Origin: Lumbricus rubellus | Lineage: Eukaryota > Annelida > Clitellata > Crassiclitellata > Lumbricidae | Assembly (NCBI GenBank): GCA_945859605.1 | Contig: OX243814.1 | Location: 28,419,663 to 28,483,662, forward strand | Direction: 5' to 3' | DNA: 64,000 nucleotides | Shown: positions 33,511-44,943 of the stretch, in pieces | How the letters are laid out: each line of letters starts with the position of its first letter | Numbering within the stretch: the stretch's first letter is position 1 | The notes under the pieces: model-generated | What the model was told of the DNA's origin: nothing | The model's database searches: none | Seen by the model: the letters and a program-made list of their open reading frames with translations, nothing else | Translations under genes and position numbers: made by a program

Positions 33511-34551
33511 GCCCTGAGGTACTTCATTCCCCCAGAGACTTATGGACTATTATTATATGAAGAGTGTATGTCTGGTGGGTCAGGCCTCGTCTTCAGGGTG
33601 TGAGGCAAAAGTGCCTTTGAAAGCGACCAAGTTGTAGCGTTGAATGCAAGTGGACAGACGTTGAAAAAGAAAGAAAGCTTCACGTCTGTCACCAGTGATA
33701 GAAGAGATGCGGCTGCCAATTTCATTTATGAAGTCTGAGGCTGAAGGATTGAACGGGCCCAATGTCTCTATGGCCACCGGCTGAAAGATGTAGGAAGCGG
33801 GCAACTCTCGGTATTTCTGTTCCTTGCGGATGGCCGCCTGCACTGATGCAGGCTCGACCAGACCGTTCGGGTGGGTTATGTACGAGGCGGCACAAGTGTG
33901 AACAATGGTGGCATCCCACGCCAAGTACTTCCCATCTGACCAAGGTATGAGAGTTGCCCCGTCCGGCCTCTTTCCATCGGATCTAAAGAGACCCGCCGGT
34001 TCCTTGATGCTTGGGATGTCAGCTCTGAGGAGGGCACGCCAAATGATGTCGTTTATGGCGTGGTGACGAAGGGAGCGACCCATGGCTCTCCTACAGACGA
34101 AACCATGATGGCCTTCGGGGCCAACTCCTTCGCCACAGTGGCATGTGTGAGGACCACACAAGTCCAAGCCCAACCTCAGGCCCGCCGCCACCCGGACAGC
34201 CTCATTATCCAAAACAAGACCACAAGCGGCGATTGGAAGCGCGAGCAGCCAGTCAGCTGAATGGGGACTGCACGACGCATCCAGCCTGGCTCGGTCGACT
34301 AAACCGACGGCACTTTGGCGGATTTCCGCCTTATCCTTTTCAACCAGTGGCCTGTCCCAGAGGCTCTGTTTTCCGGGTAAGGGGTGCATTGTTGCCGGCA
34401 AGGTATCATGACGGGCCTCCAGCAGATCCGACACGAACCGGTCAGGATCTGCCCCACCAACCGCAAGGATGGCAGATTGCAGGTCGAGAGTCGACGCGGC
34501 TGAAGCCAAATAGGCAGAAGAAGCCAGCGAAGCGACTCTACGGATGCCAAA
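33511..34551 (-). mobile_element. Non-LTR-type retroelement 3' part with restriction-like-endonuclease-like motifs
   Basis: The minus-strand frame runs from FGIRRVASLASSAYL (34551) to stop near 33580, about 320 codons. A Cys/His cluster (LCGPHTCHCGEGVGPEGHHG then FVC) is followed by GKRPDGATLIPW and YLAWDATIV. This spacing recalls the zinc knuckle plus PD...D active-site pattern of restriction-like endonucleases in R2-type retrotransposons. The RT is absent; the copy is 5'-truncated exactly at an AAT microsatellite (34552-34580). Its 3' end passes through CTCAGGGC into an A-run and (TAA)n. The family name is uncertain; the retroelement origin is well supported. Confidence 0.65.
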
Positions 34552-34720
34552 GTTATTATTATTATTATTATTGCCTATTATAACTATTATAACAGTTATT
34601 ATTATCATCTTTTTTGCAATTTATTATTATGATGTTTTTTCTTTCAATTTTTATTATTGCTATCACCACCACCACCGCCGCCACCACCACCGCCGCCGCC
34701 GCCACCACCACCAGTAGCCT
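34552..34720. repeat. (TTA)n and (CCA/CCG)n microsatellites
   Basis: TTATTATTATTATT at 34552-34575 and CACCACCGCCGCC-type at 34665-34712. A GGTTCGAACC B-box-like motif at 34731-34743 hints at a SINE fragment on the minus strand, unproven. Confidence 0.7.
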
Positions 34721-34759
34721 TGCAGTAGGTGAGGTTCGAACCCTTGCTCTGGGTGACAA

Positions 34760-36090
34760 GACGAGTCATCATCATTGCTTGTGAAACTCTTCGTTTCGTT
34801 GCATATGAATAGGCTATGCAATGTTTTTCCGTTGTAAGCGCCTCACGATTTTCTCTATCATAATAATTATTGTCTCTTTTAGTGAGAGTTCAATTCCGGA
34901 AGGCTACGTATTTTACTATTAATTTTCTCAACAGATCGTAATTTTGATATATCTAATTTACTCTTGACCACCTGCCTTATTACTGCCAAAAATTATTCTG
35001 ATTTTTTAATAACTTCTGGCATTAGGCTATTTTAGTTTCTTCGACAGGCCGAAAACAAGGGCCGTTACGGTAGCGGCCCAATTTTTGGCTGCTGAATAAC
35101 TTCCATGGCGGCCATTACTCTGACGCGGCCTATTAAATTGTGTGGCACTGATTAAAGTAGTTATGCAGCGCAGCATTTGAATCTGAGATGTAAAGAAATC
35201 GTCGCTTACAATGTGTTTTTTTAGTTTTCAAATTTCTTTGTGTCAGGAATTTCTTGGACTTAGGCAGTTGATTTTTGTCATTTCTTACGTAGGTTACAAT
35301 TTGGTCAGCTGCGCTCACTAGTGGCGCCACAACACAATTACACAAACTATTTTTAAGTCAAATTTATTTTATTTTTGCTTTCTTTATTGCAATTTACGAC
35401 ACAATTATATAAAAAAAGTCTCTAGAATTCGGTGCGTTTTGTTCTGTAAGCCTTATGCAAATTTTTGCAAAATCACAAAAAACTGCGAACGATGTTAATT
35501 TCGTTTCAACTCCCGACACCTAGCGAAAGTCTTTGCAACAGTGATGTAGCAATATGCGTATAATATTGATGTGTACAGTTATAATGTTATTGGTTTAAAT
35601 GCTTGTACATTAAACTCTATTTTTTCGACAGTCAATCCGCAACATGATGTAAGAAGAATATGTATTGAAATCGCTGTAACTACGTGTAACTATATTGTCA
35701 GGTTAATTGCGTTGTCGGTAATAATTCAGAGAAAATGTTTCATGTTTTGTTCAATTTCTTTTCGAGTTTTGCCTGATTAAAAGTCACCAATTCACCAACC
35801 CGTGTTACTTCTCATGGGGCATTTAGGCAAGCGTATTACAGCGTTTACCTATTACATTCGTAACTTGTTAGTAAGCACAACTAATTAAATACTTAGACCA
35901 CTTTGTCAAACTGACATTGAATTATTCAAAAGTTGACTTATAGACACCTTCGAAATGTTGAACTACAGTGTTATATAAAACAACTGCGTGAGTGTGCTCA
36001 CGAGTTAAACGTTGGATTAAAAAAAGTGCCTCGCGTACGCTACAAAAGCATAGCTATTAATACACGTCATTTAATGTGTATTTGTTTAAT
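34760..36090. other. Non-coding stretch, nothing recognised
   Basis: AT-rich, no credible ORF, no clear repeats. Confidence 0.5.
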
Positions 36091-36117
36091 TCAATAATAT
36101 AATGCACGCCCACAGTT

Positions 36118-36120
36118 TCG

Positions 36121-36152
<32 letters not shown>

Positions 36153-36445
36153 TGACCTGAAATCTTGTGCTGTAATATGCCGAACAAATGTTTTCGAGGG
36201 TAACGGCCTCTGCTGTCATAGACCCTCGTCAAATCAGGATCCTCCTCCCTTGCGCAAAAGAAGATGGTCACCAGGAACACCCAGCGGAATGGTATCTGAT
36301 AGTATCGTCTCGTTAGACACCTTAAAACGTTTTCAACCGATGTTTAAGTGAAAACTACTTTAAACTCAGCTGTATTATACTCCCCAAATTTTTTCGAGGG
36401 CAATGGCCTATGTTGTCATAAGCCCTCATCAAAACTGGATCCATC
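36118..36445. repeat. (TA)n run and two family B repeats
   Basis: 36123-36152 is TATATA. 36165-36245 and 36376-36445 carry TTCGAGGGYAAYGGCCT and TGTCATA with a CCTCATCAAA-type half, matching 26100-26185 and 27125-27205. Confidence 0.6.
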
Positions 36446-38259
36446 CATCCATCCTCGAATCTATAGCTATGGATGTAATCCCTCGCTCTTTACAAAGCAC
36501 TGGCCTCCAACTCTAACCATGTTCGTATTTGACAATGTCAGTCCCACGCGACAATAAATAAGGAGGTCGATGCTAATGATCTTTGTTAACAGAGTGTCGT
36601 TAAACTGAAACCACAACCATTACTAACTGAGGTATGTTTCATATAATTATATAAAATTCAACAACGAATTAGTCTATGAACATTTACGACACCTTCAAAA
36701 CGGATTCTCACAGCACTATATAAATTAGCATTTCCTTATCCAAACATGATCAGCGACGGGTACAAAAGAAAAAGCTATGATTGGTTTCACAAAACTATTA
36801 TAATAATTCCGTTTTAGGGTTGCAGACAAATCTGCAGCACCGCTCGGCTGCTGGCAGTTGTCAGTCACAAGCACGGATGAAGGAGGAGGGGACGCCAATG
36901 ATTTTTATTTTCGAAAAGCATTGCTAGACTGACACTACTGCTACTGGTTGGACTGGGAGCGCTCCTGAGTTGTAACCTTGAAGGAGCGCTACATCAAATT
37001 CTCAGTAAATAAATAAATACTGGTTTGAAACTCGTAACATTTATTAATTAAGCGAGGATAGAATCGACATTTATTATACACCTCTACGATAGCCTTCACT
37101 GTTGAGATAAAAAGAACGCTAAATCCTGGCTCGCTAGTTTAAAATTAACTCTCAATGAAGAGTCATCGATAACACTTCAGTATTATAATACACGTAGCAG
37201 TCGTAGCACTCATCTCAACTTAAATTTAGCATCTGTAATAATAAGGCACTATAGTACTAACTTCTTGGGTCCCTGCACAAGAAGGCCTGACTCTGGATCT
37301 GTTCTTAGAACAATTCTGCGTCTGACATAATATTATATACTCTGAACTTGCCTGCAGTCTTCTAGCAAAACACGCAGTCATGCATGGGTCAGCTTTACGC
37401 TGATTAAGTATACAAGCCTACAAGCATTGTTTACCATGTAGTCACATTGTATTGCAATCTCAGTGATCTCTATGAGACATGAGTGAGACCTTAGGTGCCC
37501 TAGAAACATCTCACGGTCACGTGTGTCTAATGTCACCGCCCCTCAGTTCCGCGCAGGCGGCGCAGTCGTGGTTCTCTTGGTTCCATTCGCACGAACTTCA
37601 ACCATGGCATACAGAATGGAGACTGTTCTGAGGTGCGCCCACATCCCCGTTGTCTGAAATGGGCTCCCAAAGTAGATACGTCTGCTTCATTTGGTTCATA
37701 CTGAAGCATTCTTATTCAGCTCAAAGCTTTGCTTTAATGCCGCGCCAGAGCCGGGAGCGCTTCTGCATGAGTAACCCCTTGAAGAAGTGCTAAATAAATT
37801 CTGGAATGAATGAATGAATAGATTGACCTATACTTTGATCTTCTCTTTCCACGAAAAAAACCACATTGTTTATAATGTGATTTTGAAAAACTCTTTTTAG
37901 TGCTATCATGGTGGATGTGATATATGTACTGCATGATCTTCTCCTTGCCAGTCAAATACTTCTTCTATATCATCTGCGAATGCGGGTCCATGACCGTATA
38001 CAATCGCTCCGGCAGATGGTATACGACAAGTATAACTTTCATCATCAGGGTATCATGCACGATTTCTGATTTATGATAATAATACATATCTTCGCTAATG
38101 CAACAGACACCTTTAAAATCAATCTCAACGGAATTATATAAATGTTGATTGAGAAAAATTCTGTAGGTTATACTCAGGACATTTTCACCGACTGCAATGC
38201 GGCCTAAAGTTGTCGCCCCACAATAATTTATTATAGAAAAAATGCCTATAATGATTAAT
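36446..38259. other. Non-coding stretch with SINE/LINE tail fragments
   Basis: 36840-36900 (GAAGGAGGAGGGGACG) is a snap-back family end. 36955-37022 and 37748-37830 are related segments (GGGAGCGCT, CCTTGAAG, then TAAATAAA and GAATGAATGAAT tails) resembling 3' ends of L2/CR1-type elements. No gene seen. Confidence 0.5.
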
Positions 38260-38267
38260 GTTTTTCC

Positions 38268-38336
<69 letters not shown>

Positions 38337-38803
38337 TTTGAAATATTTCTGACTCATTGAGTGTTCTTACATCAATCGAAGAGTGGCAGCACAAGCTCAA
38401 AGTAATATCGCAGCTGTTAACGGAACTAATTGCCGTAAGATGTTAACTCTCGTACTCTAGAAGTGCCAGTCCCAAGCAGATTCAAAGAAGGGGGGTGCCG
38501 CCATTCATCTTCGCTACAAAACAGCGCCGTCATTAGAACCGACGATGCCACGTTAATCGCATTCAAGCCCTCCCTGTACGTTATAAGGTCACGAGTTCAT
38601 CGTGGACTCAGAGGTCAAGAGGTCATTGCTCGCCGCTGGTGCATAGACACCAGACACCAGACACCAGACAGACCAGATTATAATCAGATCTTACAAGGAA
38701 ACGAAAATTATGGCAACCTGACATTTACGATAAATCTATTGGCATATAAATTATATACATGTATGTATAATATAATTATGCATGCCTGTAACACTTATAT
38801 ATA

Positions 38804-38843
<40 letters not shown>

Positions 38844-38897
38844 TATTACAGACAGCATGCGCATTCAGGCAGGCAAGCATGCACACATGCAGGTAAG

Positions 38898-38943
<46 letters not shown>

Positions 38944-39188
38944 AACAAACAGGCAGATAGACAGATAGATGTATGTTTGCATATCGGATCCATTTACTGG
39001 AGATGTACGTTGATGAGATGAACATGTCAGTCAGTCATGTTATTATTTCTTCCACAGATATGACTTTTTCATCTGCAGACCATAATAATATAATATGCAC
39101 CGTTGAACTCAACCAAATATATTTCAATGTATTTTTATGTACGCTATTATAATGCCATATAATGCATACACACACACATATATATAGT

Positions 39189-39238
<50 letters not shown>

Positions 39239-39262
39239 TTGCAAATATATATATATATTTAT
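38268..39262. repeat. Several long (TA)n runs and an (ACAG)n array
   Basis: TA runs at 38270-38333, 38797-38841 and 39194-39237; ACAG at 38898-38968; CAGACACC-type repeats near 38648-38680. 38458-38505 includes another snap-back family piece (GTGCCAGTCCCAAGC). Confidence 0.9.
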
Positions 39263-39597
39263 AGTTTCAGGCATGTATAATAAGCTTATGATGCGTGCAG
39301 CGTGTATACATGTACCTATGTTTCATAATGCTATTAGCTGCAGGGCTCTGCTCGTCTTATGGTAAAAATTACCGTAATTGTCCGAATAGATCTATTGTAA
39401 ATAAGATGGAGTTCCTGTATCACAGATTCACAGTTTAATCGGATTTTATTCAGTGTGAGAAATGCAGAAAATAAGTGAGTGTGTCAGACGTTGACTTACG
39501 TGGAGATGGTGCACAACATGTGTGCAATGAAGATTCTGATTATATACAACACAAATCAATTCAACTCTGACTAAAGTTCACCACCCTAACCAATAAG
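39263..39597. other. Non-coding stretch
   Basis: Nothing recognised; the expected FUT anchor exon of copy 3 is not here. Confidence 0.45.
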
Positions 39598-40017
39598 CAG
39601 TGGCGGCTCTACAGAGGAGGCCAGGGGGGGCAGCTGCCCCCCTTGCTGAGCTCGTGCCCCCCCCAGTTGCCCCCCCAGATTTTTGCGTCCAATTTATTGC
39701 AAAATGTGTTACATACTGCTTACTTATTTCAAGTTATTTGCTTAGACATAATTAAAGATTCACTTATTAATATTATATTTTCGCGTTAGTAATTATTACT
39801 CACACAACACTTACTTACTTGCTCATATATGATATATCTAGTCAATAATGGCATGCTCGTAAGTCTTTGGTATGAACTATGTATTTAGGATCGTTGGTTT
39901 ATTTGCGTTAAAGCTCTTCCGGAAGTTCCGGTCATTGCGGTCAATCTTTCTTTCATGCGATAGATTCGCACGCGGTCGGTTACAGAACTTTCACGTGTTC
40001 GTTAAGAATAACTTAAA

Positions 40018-40257
40018 ATGAGTGATATTAGACAAATGTTCAGTAAACCGAAAAAGAGGGCTAGAAATGAAGACGAATCTGTGCCTAGGTTTAGCGTTAC
40101 AAAGGAACCTTCTGCCGACATTTCATTAACTTTGGACTCTGTGGTGGTCACTTCAGAGAGCACGAGTTGCTCGATCGCGCTGTTGGACGATGAACTGCCC
40201 GACGATATCATAGATTTTGAATCGAATGTAGAAAATCTGGATGAATCTCAGGTGGGT
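40018..40257 (+). pseudogene. hAT transposase N-terminal remnant
   Basis: ATG at 40018 opens MSDIRQMFSKPKKRARNEDE, a typical basic start of ZMYM1-like hAT transposases. An acidic stretch (LLDDELPDDIIDFES) follows, then a possible donor at TCAG|GTGGGT near 40250. The zinc finger and the start of the catalytic domain are not present downstream. Confidence 0.6.
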
Positions 40258-40799
40258 AACTATATGTATAATGTGGTAATCGTTTTTTCATTTAAACGGA
40301 CGAGCGGTGGTGCAGGTTCTCACTCGATCATTTCATTGCAAAATGAAGATGGCCGAGGCCATTAAACGGCCGCTACAGAAAATCGCTTTACCTTTATGTT
40401 AAATAAAAATGTACACGCTTTTTATAGCAAAAGCTAATGTCAATCGAAATACTTAACTGTACCCCTTACTATAACTAACATTTGCCTTACTATTGTATGG
40501 CCTCGACGCTGACCTACACCACGCCTAAATAAAATTATAGTAATTAGGTAAGCTTATAATATAATCACTGACAGTTTGTAGGAGTTCTGCCATTTGAGGT
40601 TCCCCATATATGAAGTAGTCAGAATGTAATAATGTATACTTGAGGACCGGCAATCACGTGAGTTGTGGTTCGTTAGTATTTGAGATTTCAGGGCTGCCTG
40701 GTGGGCCGCTAGTGACAGCCTTTACTGATAACCCATATTACATTGTACAGTTTGCTGAGTTTGAATATCAACATGTGGCAAATTGTAAATCCTCAAGTA

Positions 40800-41135
40800 G
40801 GGCGTTTGTTGCAGCGTTCGGGTACATGCACAACCAATATGTCCACAACGGTAGACCTGGCTTGTTTTTTAGAACCATATAAACTTGCTTTTCATGAATT
40901 GTATAGACTTTTGAACATAGCTATTGTTTTACCAGTGACATCGGCAGCATGTGAACGTAGCTTTTCTACTCTGAAATTAATTAAAACATATCTGCGAAGT
41001 ACCATGTCTGATGTTCGGTTAAGTAGTTTAGCAATGCTGTCAATTGAATCTGTTCGTGCAGAATCAATTAATATGGATGCTTTTGTGGACGAGTTTGATT
41101 CGAGGCACAACAATCGTAAACTTGCTCTTCATTAA
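40800..41135 (+). pseudogene. hAT transposase C-terminal dimerisation region
   Basis: The frame reads LYRLLNIAIVLPVTSAACER, then SFSTLKLIKTYLRSTMSDVR and LSSLAMLSIE, to TAA at 41133-41135. P-T-SA-CERSFS-LK-IK-LRS-M---RL--L is the hAT C-terminal dimerisation signature. It is the end of the same transposase as 40018-40257; the DDE catalytic core is missing, so it is non-autonomous. Confidence 0.85.
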
Positions 41136-41390
41136 CTGTATGTACATGTATTGTGTCTAATTGATGTTTGAATTGTAAATTAAGTTATTCTGTTTTCAAA
41201 ATTGATATTTATGTGTATAGCTTAAGGTTGTCGCTACCGTCGCTACGAAAGATAACTTTTCAGTGCCCTTCTGTGTGGATTCATGTATGTTGTGCAATAG
41301 GTTTTTATAGGCCAGGCTTTAAGCTGACCCCCCATAACGTCCCTTTGCCCCCCATTGCCCCCCTGTTGGAAAAACCTAGAGCCGCCACTG

Positions 41391-41824
41391 CACCGAACAT
41401 CTGAATGTGGCTGTCGTTTCGCCAATAAACAGCACCGAACATCTGAATGTGGCTGTCGTTTCGCCAATAAACAGCACCGAACAGCTGAATGTGGCTGTCG
41501 TTTCGCCAATAAACAGCACCGAACATCTGAATGTGGCTGTCGTTTCGCCAATAAACAGCACCGAACATCTGAATGTGGCTGTCGTTTCGCCAATAAACAG
41601 CACCCAGCATCTGAATGTGGCTGTCGTTTCGCCAATAAACAGCACCGAACATCTGAATGTGGCTGTCGTTTCGCCAATAAACAGCACCCAACATCTGAAT
41701 GTGGCTGTCGTTTCGAAAATAAACAGCACCCAACATCTGAATGTGGCTGTCGTTTCGCCAATAAACAGAACCAAACATCTGAATGTGGCTGTCTTTTCGC
41801 CAATAAACAGCACTCGACATCTGG
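41391..41824 (+). repeat. 42-bp stem minisatellite of FUT copy 3 (about 10 units)
   Basis: Units code INSTEHLNVAVVSP and INSTQHLNVAVVSP, with the EHL variant dominant, unlike copies 1, 4 and 5. The units resemble each other more than those of other copies, as expected from local homogenisation. Confidence 0.95.
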
Positions 41825-42771
41825 GTGTGACTTCGTCTTCAAAAACAACGAAGCGGCATTTCGAGATAGCTCAGCTCAATAACATTACACGCGATGACGA
41901 CGTGTCGCAGTTCGTCAGTTTTCACGATTCTATTTACGAAGGTCGACGACTCGGAAATCAACTTTTCGACTTTGCAGCCGTTCTGTTCGCCGCAGAACTC
42001 ACTGGTAGGACACCAGTCTTGAAGAACACCACTCAAAGACTTACGATTGAAAAGGTTTTTCAACTGGATCTCGAACGAGTAGATCATGATCTCTGTCCGT
42101 GTTATACGATCGGTGAATCGCGTTTTATGACGTATGCTGAGATCACTGAGAAACATATCAAGGAAGCTGAAAATAATTCCATTCTTGTCAATGGATTGCG
42201 TCAAAGTTGGAAATATTCGATGACGATTGAACACCGATTGAGACGCCATCTGGTTTTCAACGAAAAAATTCAACGATTCGCCGAAGACTTTCTTAAAACG
42301 ATCATTCCGCGTGGGTGGAAGAAAGTTGGATTCGTGAGAGTGGGAATACACGTACGTAGAGGAGATATCGCCAACGAACGCGCCCATAAACACGGATTCA
42401 CGATGGCAAAAGCGACCTACTTTGAAAAGGCGATGAGATTCTTTATAGATAGATACTCTCGTGTCCAGTTCATCGCGATGTCAGAGGATCGCGATTGGAT
42501 CATGGATAACATCGTCAATCCTGAAAACCTGTCATCGACTGTTTCCGTCAACGTCACGTACAGCCTGGGTCATTCCGCGGGTCAAGACATGGCGTTACTG
42601 TCCCTGTGTGACCACGTGATTATGTCCACTGGGTCATATGGTTGGTGGGGAGCGTGGTTGGCTAAAGGGACGACCATCTATTACGAGGACTGGCCGCGAT
42701 TGGGATCAACATTGTATGGGCGTGTTACAAAAGAAGACTACTTTCCTCCAAACTGGATACCAATGACTTGA
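41391..42771 (+). pseudogene. FUT copy 3: fucosyltransferase-like gene without start codon or anchor
   Basis: The frame begins directly at the hAT end inside a stem unit (T-EHLNVAVVSP), runs through nine further full units and a terminal INSTRHLGV, and continues through an uninterrupted catalytic domain to TGA. Counting from 41407, GNQLF is at 183-187, HVRRGD at 315-320 and STGSYGWW at 407-414. No in-frame ATG precedes the repeats; upstream the frame meets TAG inside the hAT element. The signal anchor is missing, so the protein could not enter the Golgi as its paralogues do. Catalytic residues remain intact, which implies recent loss, or an unseen upstream exon. Confidence 0.85.
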
Positions 42772-44530
42772 TGAACTATCAGCATATTATATTTATTAGC
42801 CCAGGTCACTTGATATGGCTTGGACATAGCGTCTGGAACCCAATGCTATAGTATACTTAAAATTATAAATGCACTGGTGACATTCTAACTTAGGCTGTAT
42901 TATAATACATACAGATATAACGAGACATTATTTTCCATGCAGCTGCAGTATATAGGCCCTATATAGGTCTAGTCTTTGGATTGTCGGCAGTATGGGTAAT
43001 CATTTTGCTAATTTGCTTCGAGTGATATACACGTTCAGTGGCTTAGCAAGAGGGCTTCGTGGCTTAGGGAAAAGTTTTTAAAAGGTTATTTAGATCTCTC
43101 CACCTAAATAAGATAACACAAAACAATAGTTTTCGGGTATCAATTGTTTTTCTTACTTTATTCCTTTTGTTACTTTCAGCCCTTGTCATTTACTGTAATA
43201 GGCTACTGTTATGTTGGTGTCAGGAAGGACAGCCGGCCAGGCCATAGGCCCCAATATAAATTCCTGGCTACCCCACTGTCTACGTTTAATGTGAGTTAAC
43301 ATATAATTGAACTCTTTTTTAGAAGATGCAGACGAGCCAGATGACTGCAGGTTAGCATTTGCATGTATATCTAATCGACAGATGTTAAAAACGACAAAAT
43401 CCGAATAAGACACTGAATATGCCCATTTGTCCCAATGTGTCGTCGTAAAATTATTTTTAACTTATCTAGGCCTATAGTCATGTTTTCGTCGTTCATATAA
43501 TTCTGCTATCATGCACTATATTGCAAACTAGCTGGGGTACTCGGCATTACCCGGGAAATTTAAGATTCGCTTCGCTTCCGGCCAATCCCCTACTTCCCCA
43601 CCCTCACTTCACCCTATGCAGCCACTACCGGTCTCACACTCCTCATCCCACATATTTTCCTCATCCCACTGGCCCACCGACCCCATAACCCGACGGTCCA
43701 CCTTGCCTTCACTATTCGGCATTTCCCGGTAAATTTCGGTTTTTGTCCACCCCAACCCGCCCCATCCGCCCGCTCCTCAAGCCCATCCCATGTGCACCCA
43801 ACCCCGCTCCTCAACCCCACCACCACCCAACCGCATCACACTGCGACCCCACTGGGTGTCAACTCCTCTGGGGTTTCTAACCGGTACGCTATTCGTGAAA
43901 TTTTGTATTCCGGGGAATTTTTTTCTCCCGCCCTCAACTTATACCCTGCCCTCACCCGGCCCGTGCGAGGCGAAGTGTGTGTGTGTTGGGAGGGTAACCC
44001 CGGTAGCCAGTGTAAGAATTGTGAAAAAATAACTGGGTTGGACCATTATCCACTTGGAATTGGGGTGTGAAAAACAGATTTTACTATGGGCTCTAAGAAC
44101 GACTGGCGGTTGAAACCCCCAGCCCTCGGTAATTCTCACCCCGCAGGTGGCATTGTGACTAGCTGCAACGTTTCAGTTGAATAACTGTGAAACTATGGCG
44201 ACGGAATGTAAATTGCGAAAGTTTGGATTTTCGCTCCCCCCGACCCCCCCCCCCCCCCCATGGTGCATGGTGGAAGAGATTCACCAACCCATCCACCGGA
44301 TGGTTCTTATTATATGGCCTTCTGTCTAGGTAAAAAGTTTCAGATCAATAACTGCGTTTTACCGGAAACTTTTGGGGGTTTCACCCACACCCTGCATGGC
44401 CCCTTGGTGGAAGAGATTCGCCAACCCCTCCAAGGGGTGTCCCATGCCGAGACCGACAGAGTAATGAAGATTTGGAGAGAAAAGTTCAAAAACTGTTTAA
44501 CTGCATCCCGGTCAAACAGACACACAACCA
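42772..44530 (+). repeat. Segmental duplication downstream of FUT copy 3
   Basis: Collinear partner of 15570-17335, including the CAGTGGC-family MITE (about 43035-43282), the ACTAGCTG repeat (43527) and the family A MITE (44008-44143). The GTGTGT run is short here. Beyond about 44530 it continues into a mariner fragment absent from the other copy. Confidence 0.85.
44008..44143 (-). mobile_element. Family A hAT-like MITE (duplicate of 16817-16952)
   Basis: Ends CAGTGTAAGAATTGTG and TAATTCTCACCCCG, with the same degenerate flanking 8-mers as its partner, so it was copied with the segment rather than inserted independently. Confidence 0.7.
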
Positions 44531-44540
44531 GAAAATTGGC

Positions 44541-44943
44541 TACCGAACAGTACGGACTTGAATCCCGTAGACTATTCGATCTGGGAAATGCTTCAGCAGC
44601 TTGTCTACAGGCAGAGAATTCGAGATATTGAACATTTGAAAGAAGTTCTGATCGCATGCTGGGACGAAATTAGCAAGGACACTATCAACCGCGCTATTGG
44701 ACAGTTTCGCAAGCGATTATCATTGGTTATCGCAGCAAACGGAGGACATATTGAACATCACTTTGACTGAAATTTCTTACGCATTCAGAAAATTCTGAAA
44801 TTGTACAGTTCATTAAATGCCAAACCAATGCCATTTTTCTGTGTCATTTCTGTCTAATGATAGTTTTAAGGCGATAATTACATTGATTATTCAAGCGATG
44901 CAATTGCAAAAACTAATAGTCCGGTTTATTTTGCGCCACCCTG
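44541..44943 (+). pseudogene. mariner transposase C-terminal fragment and right end
   Basis: A frame reads NSTDLNPVDYSIWEMLQQLV, then HLKEVLIACWDEISKDTINR, AIGQFRKRL and ANGGHIEHHFD-stop (44768). N-PDLNPVDY-IW and the C-terminal RL---ANGGHIEH are the C-terminal signature of mariner-type transposases; the aspartate of NPVDY lies next to the catalytic centre. After it, TCCGGTTTATTTTGCGCCAC and CCTG (ending 44943) look like the right terminal inverted repeat. The left half is missing. Confidence 0.8.

Larger units (their letters stand above)
39598..41390 (+). mobile_element. 1.8-kb decayed hAT element (ZMYM-like transposase remnants)
   Basis: Ends are CAGTGGCGGCTCTA (39598) and TAGAGCCGCCACTG (41390), exact 14-bp inverted repeats. 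GC-rich subterminal runs (GCTGCCCCCC, TTGCCCCCC) follow. Two transposase pieces remain, listed separately; the middle of the transposase is deleted. Flanking 8-mers CCAATAAG and CACCGAAC do not match, so the original target duplication is lost on at least one side. Confidence 0.9.

Noticed and set aside
39585..39600. Left hAT flank CCAATAAGCAG read as a remnant of the FUT unit (CGCCAATAAACAG)
   Set aside because: The similarity is about a dozen bases and does not extend further left; probably chance.
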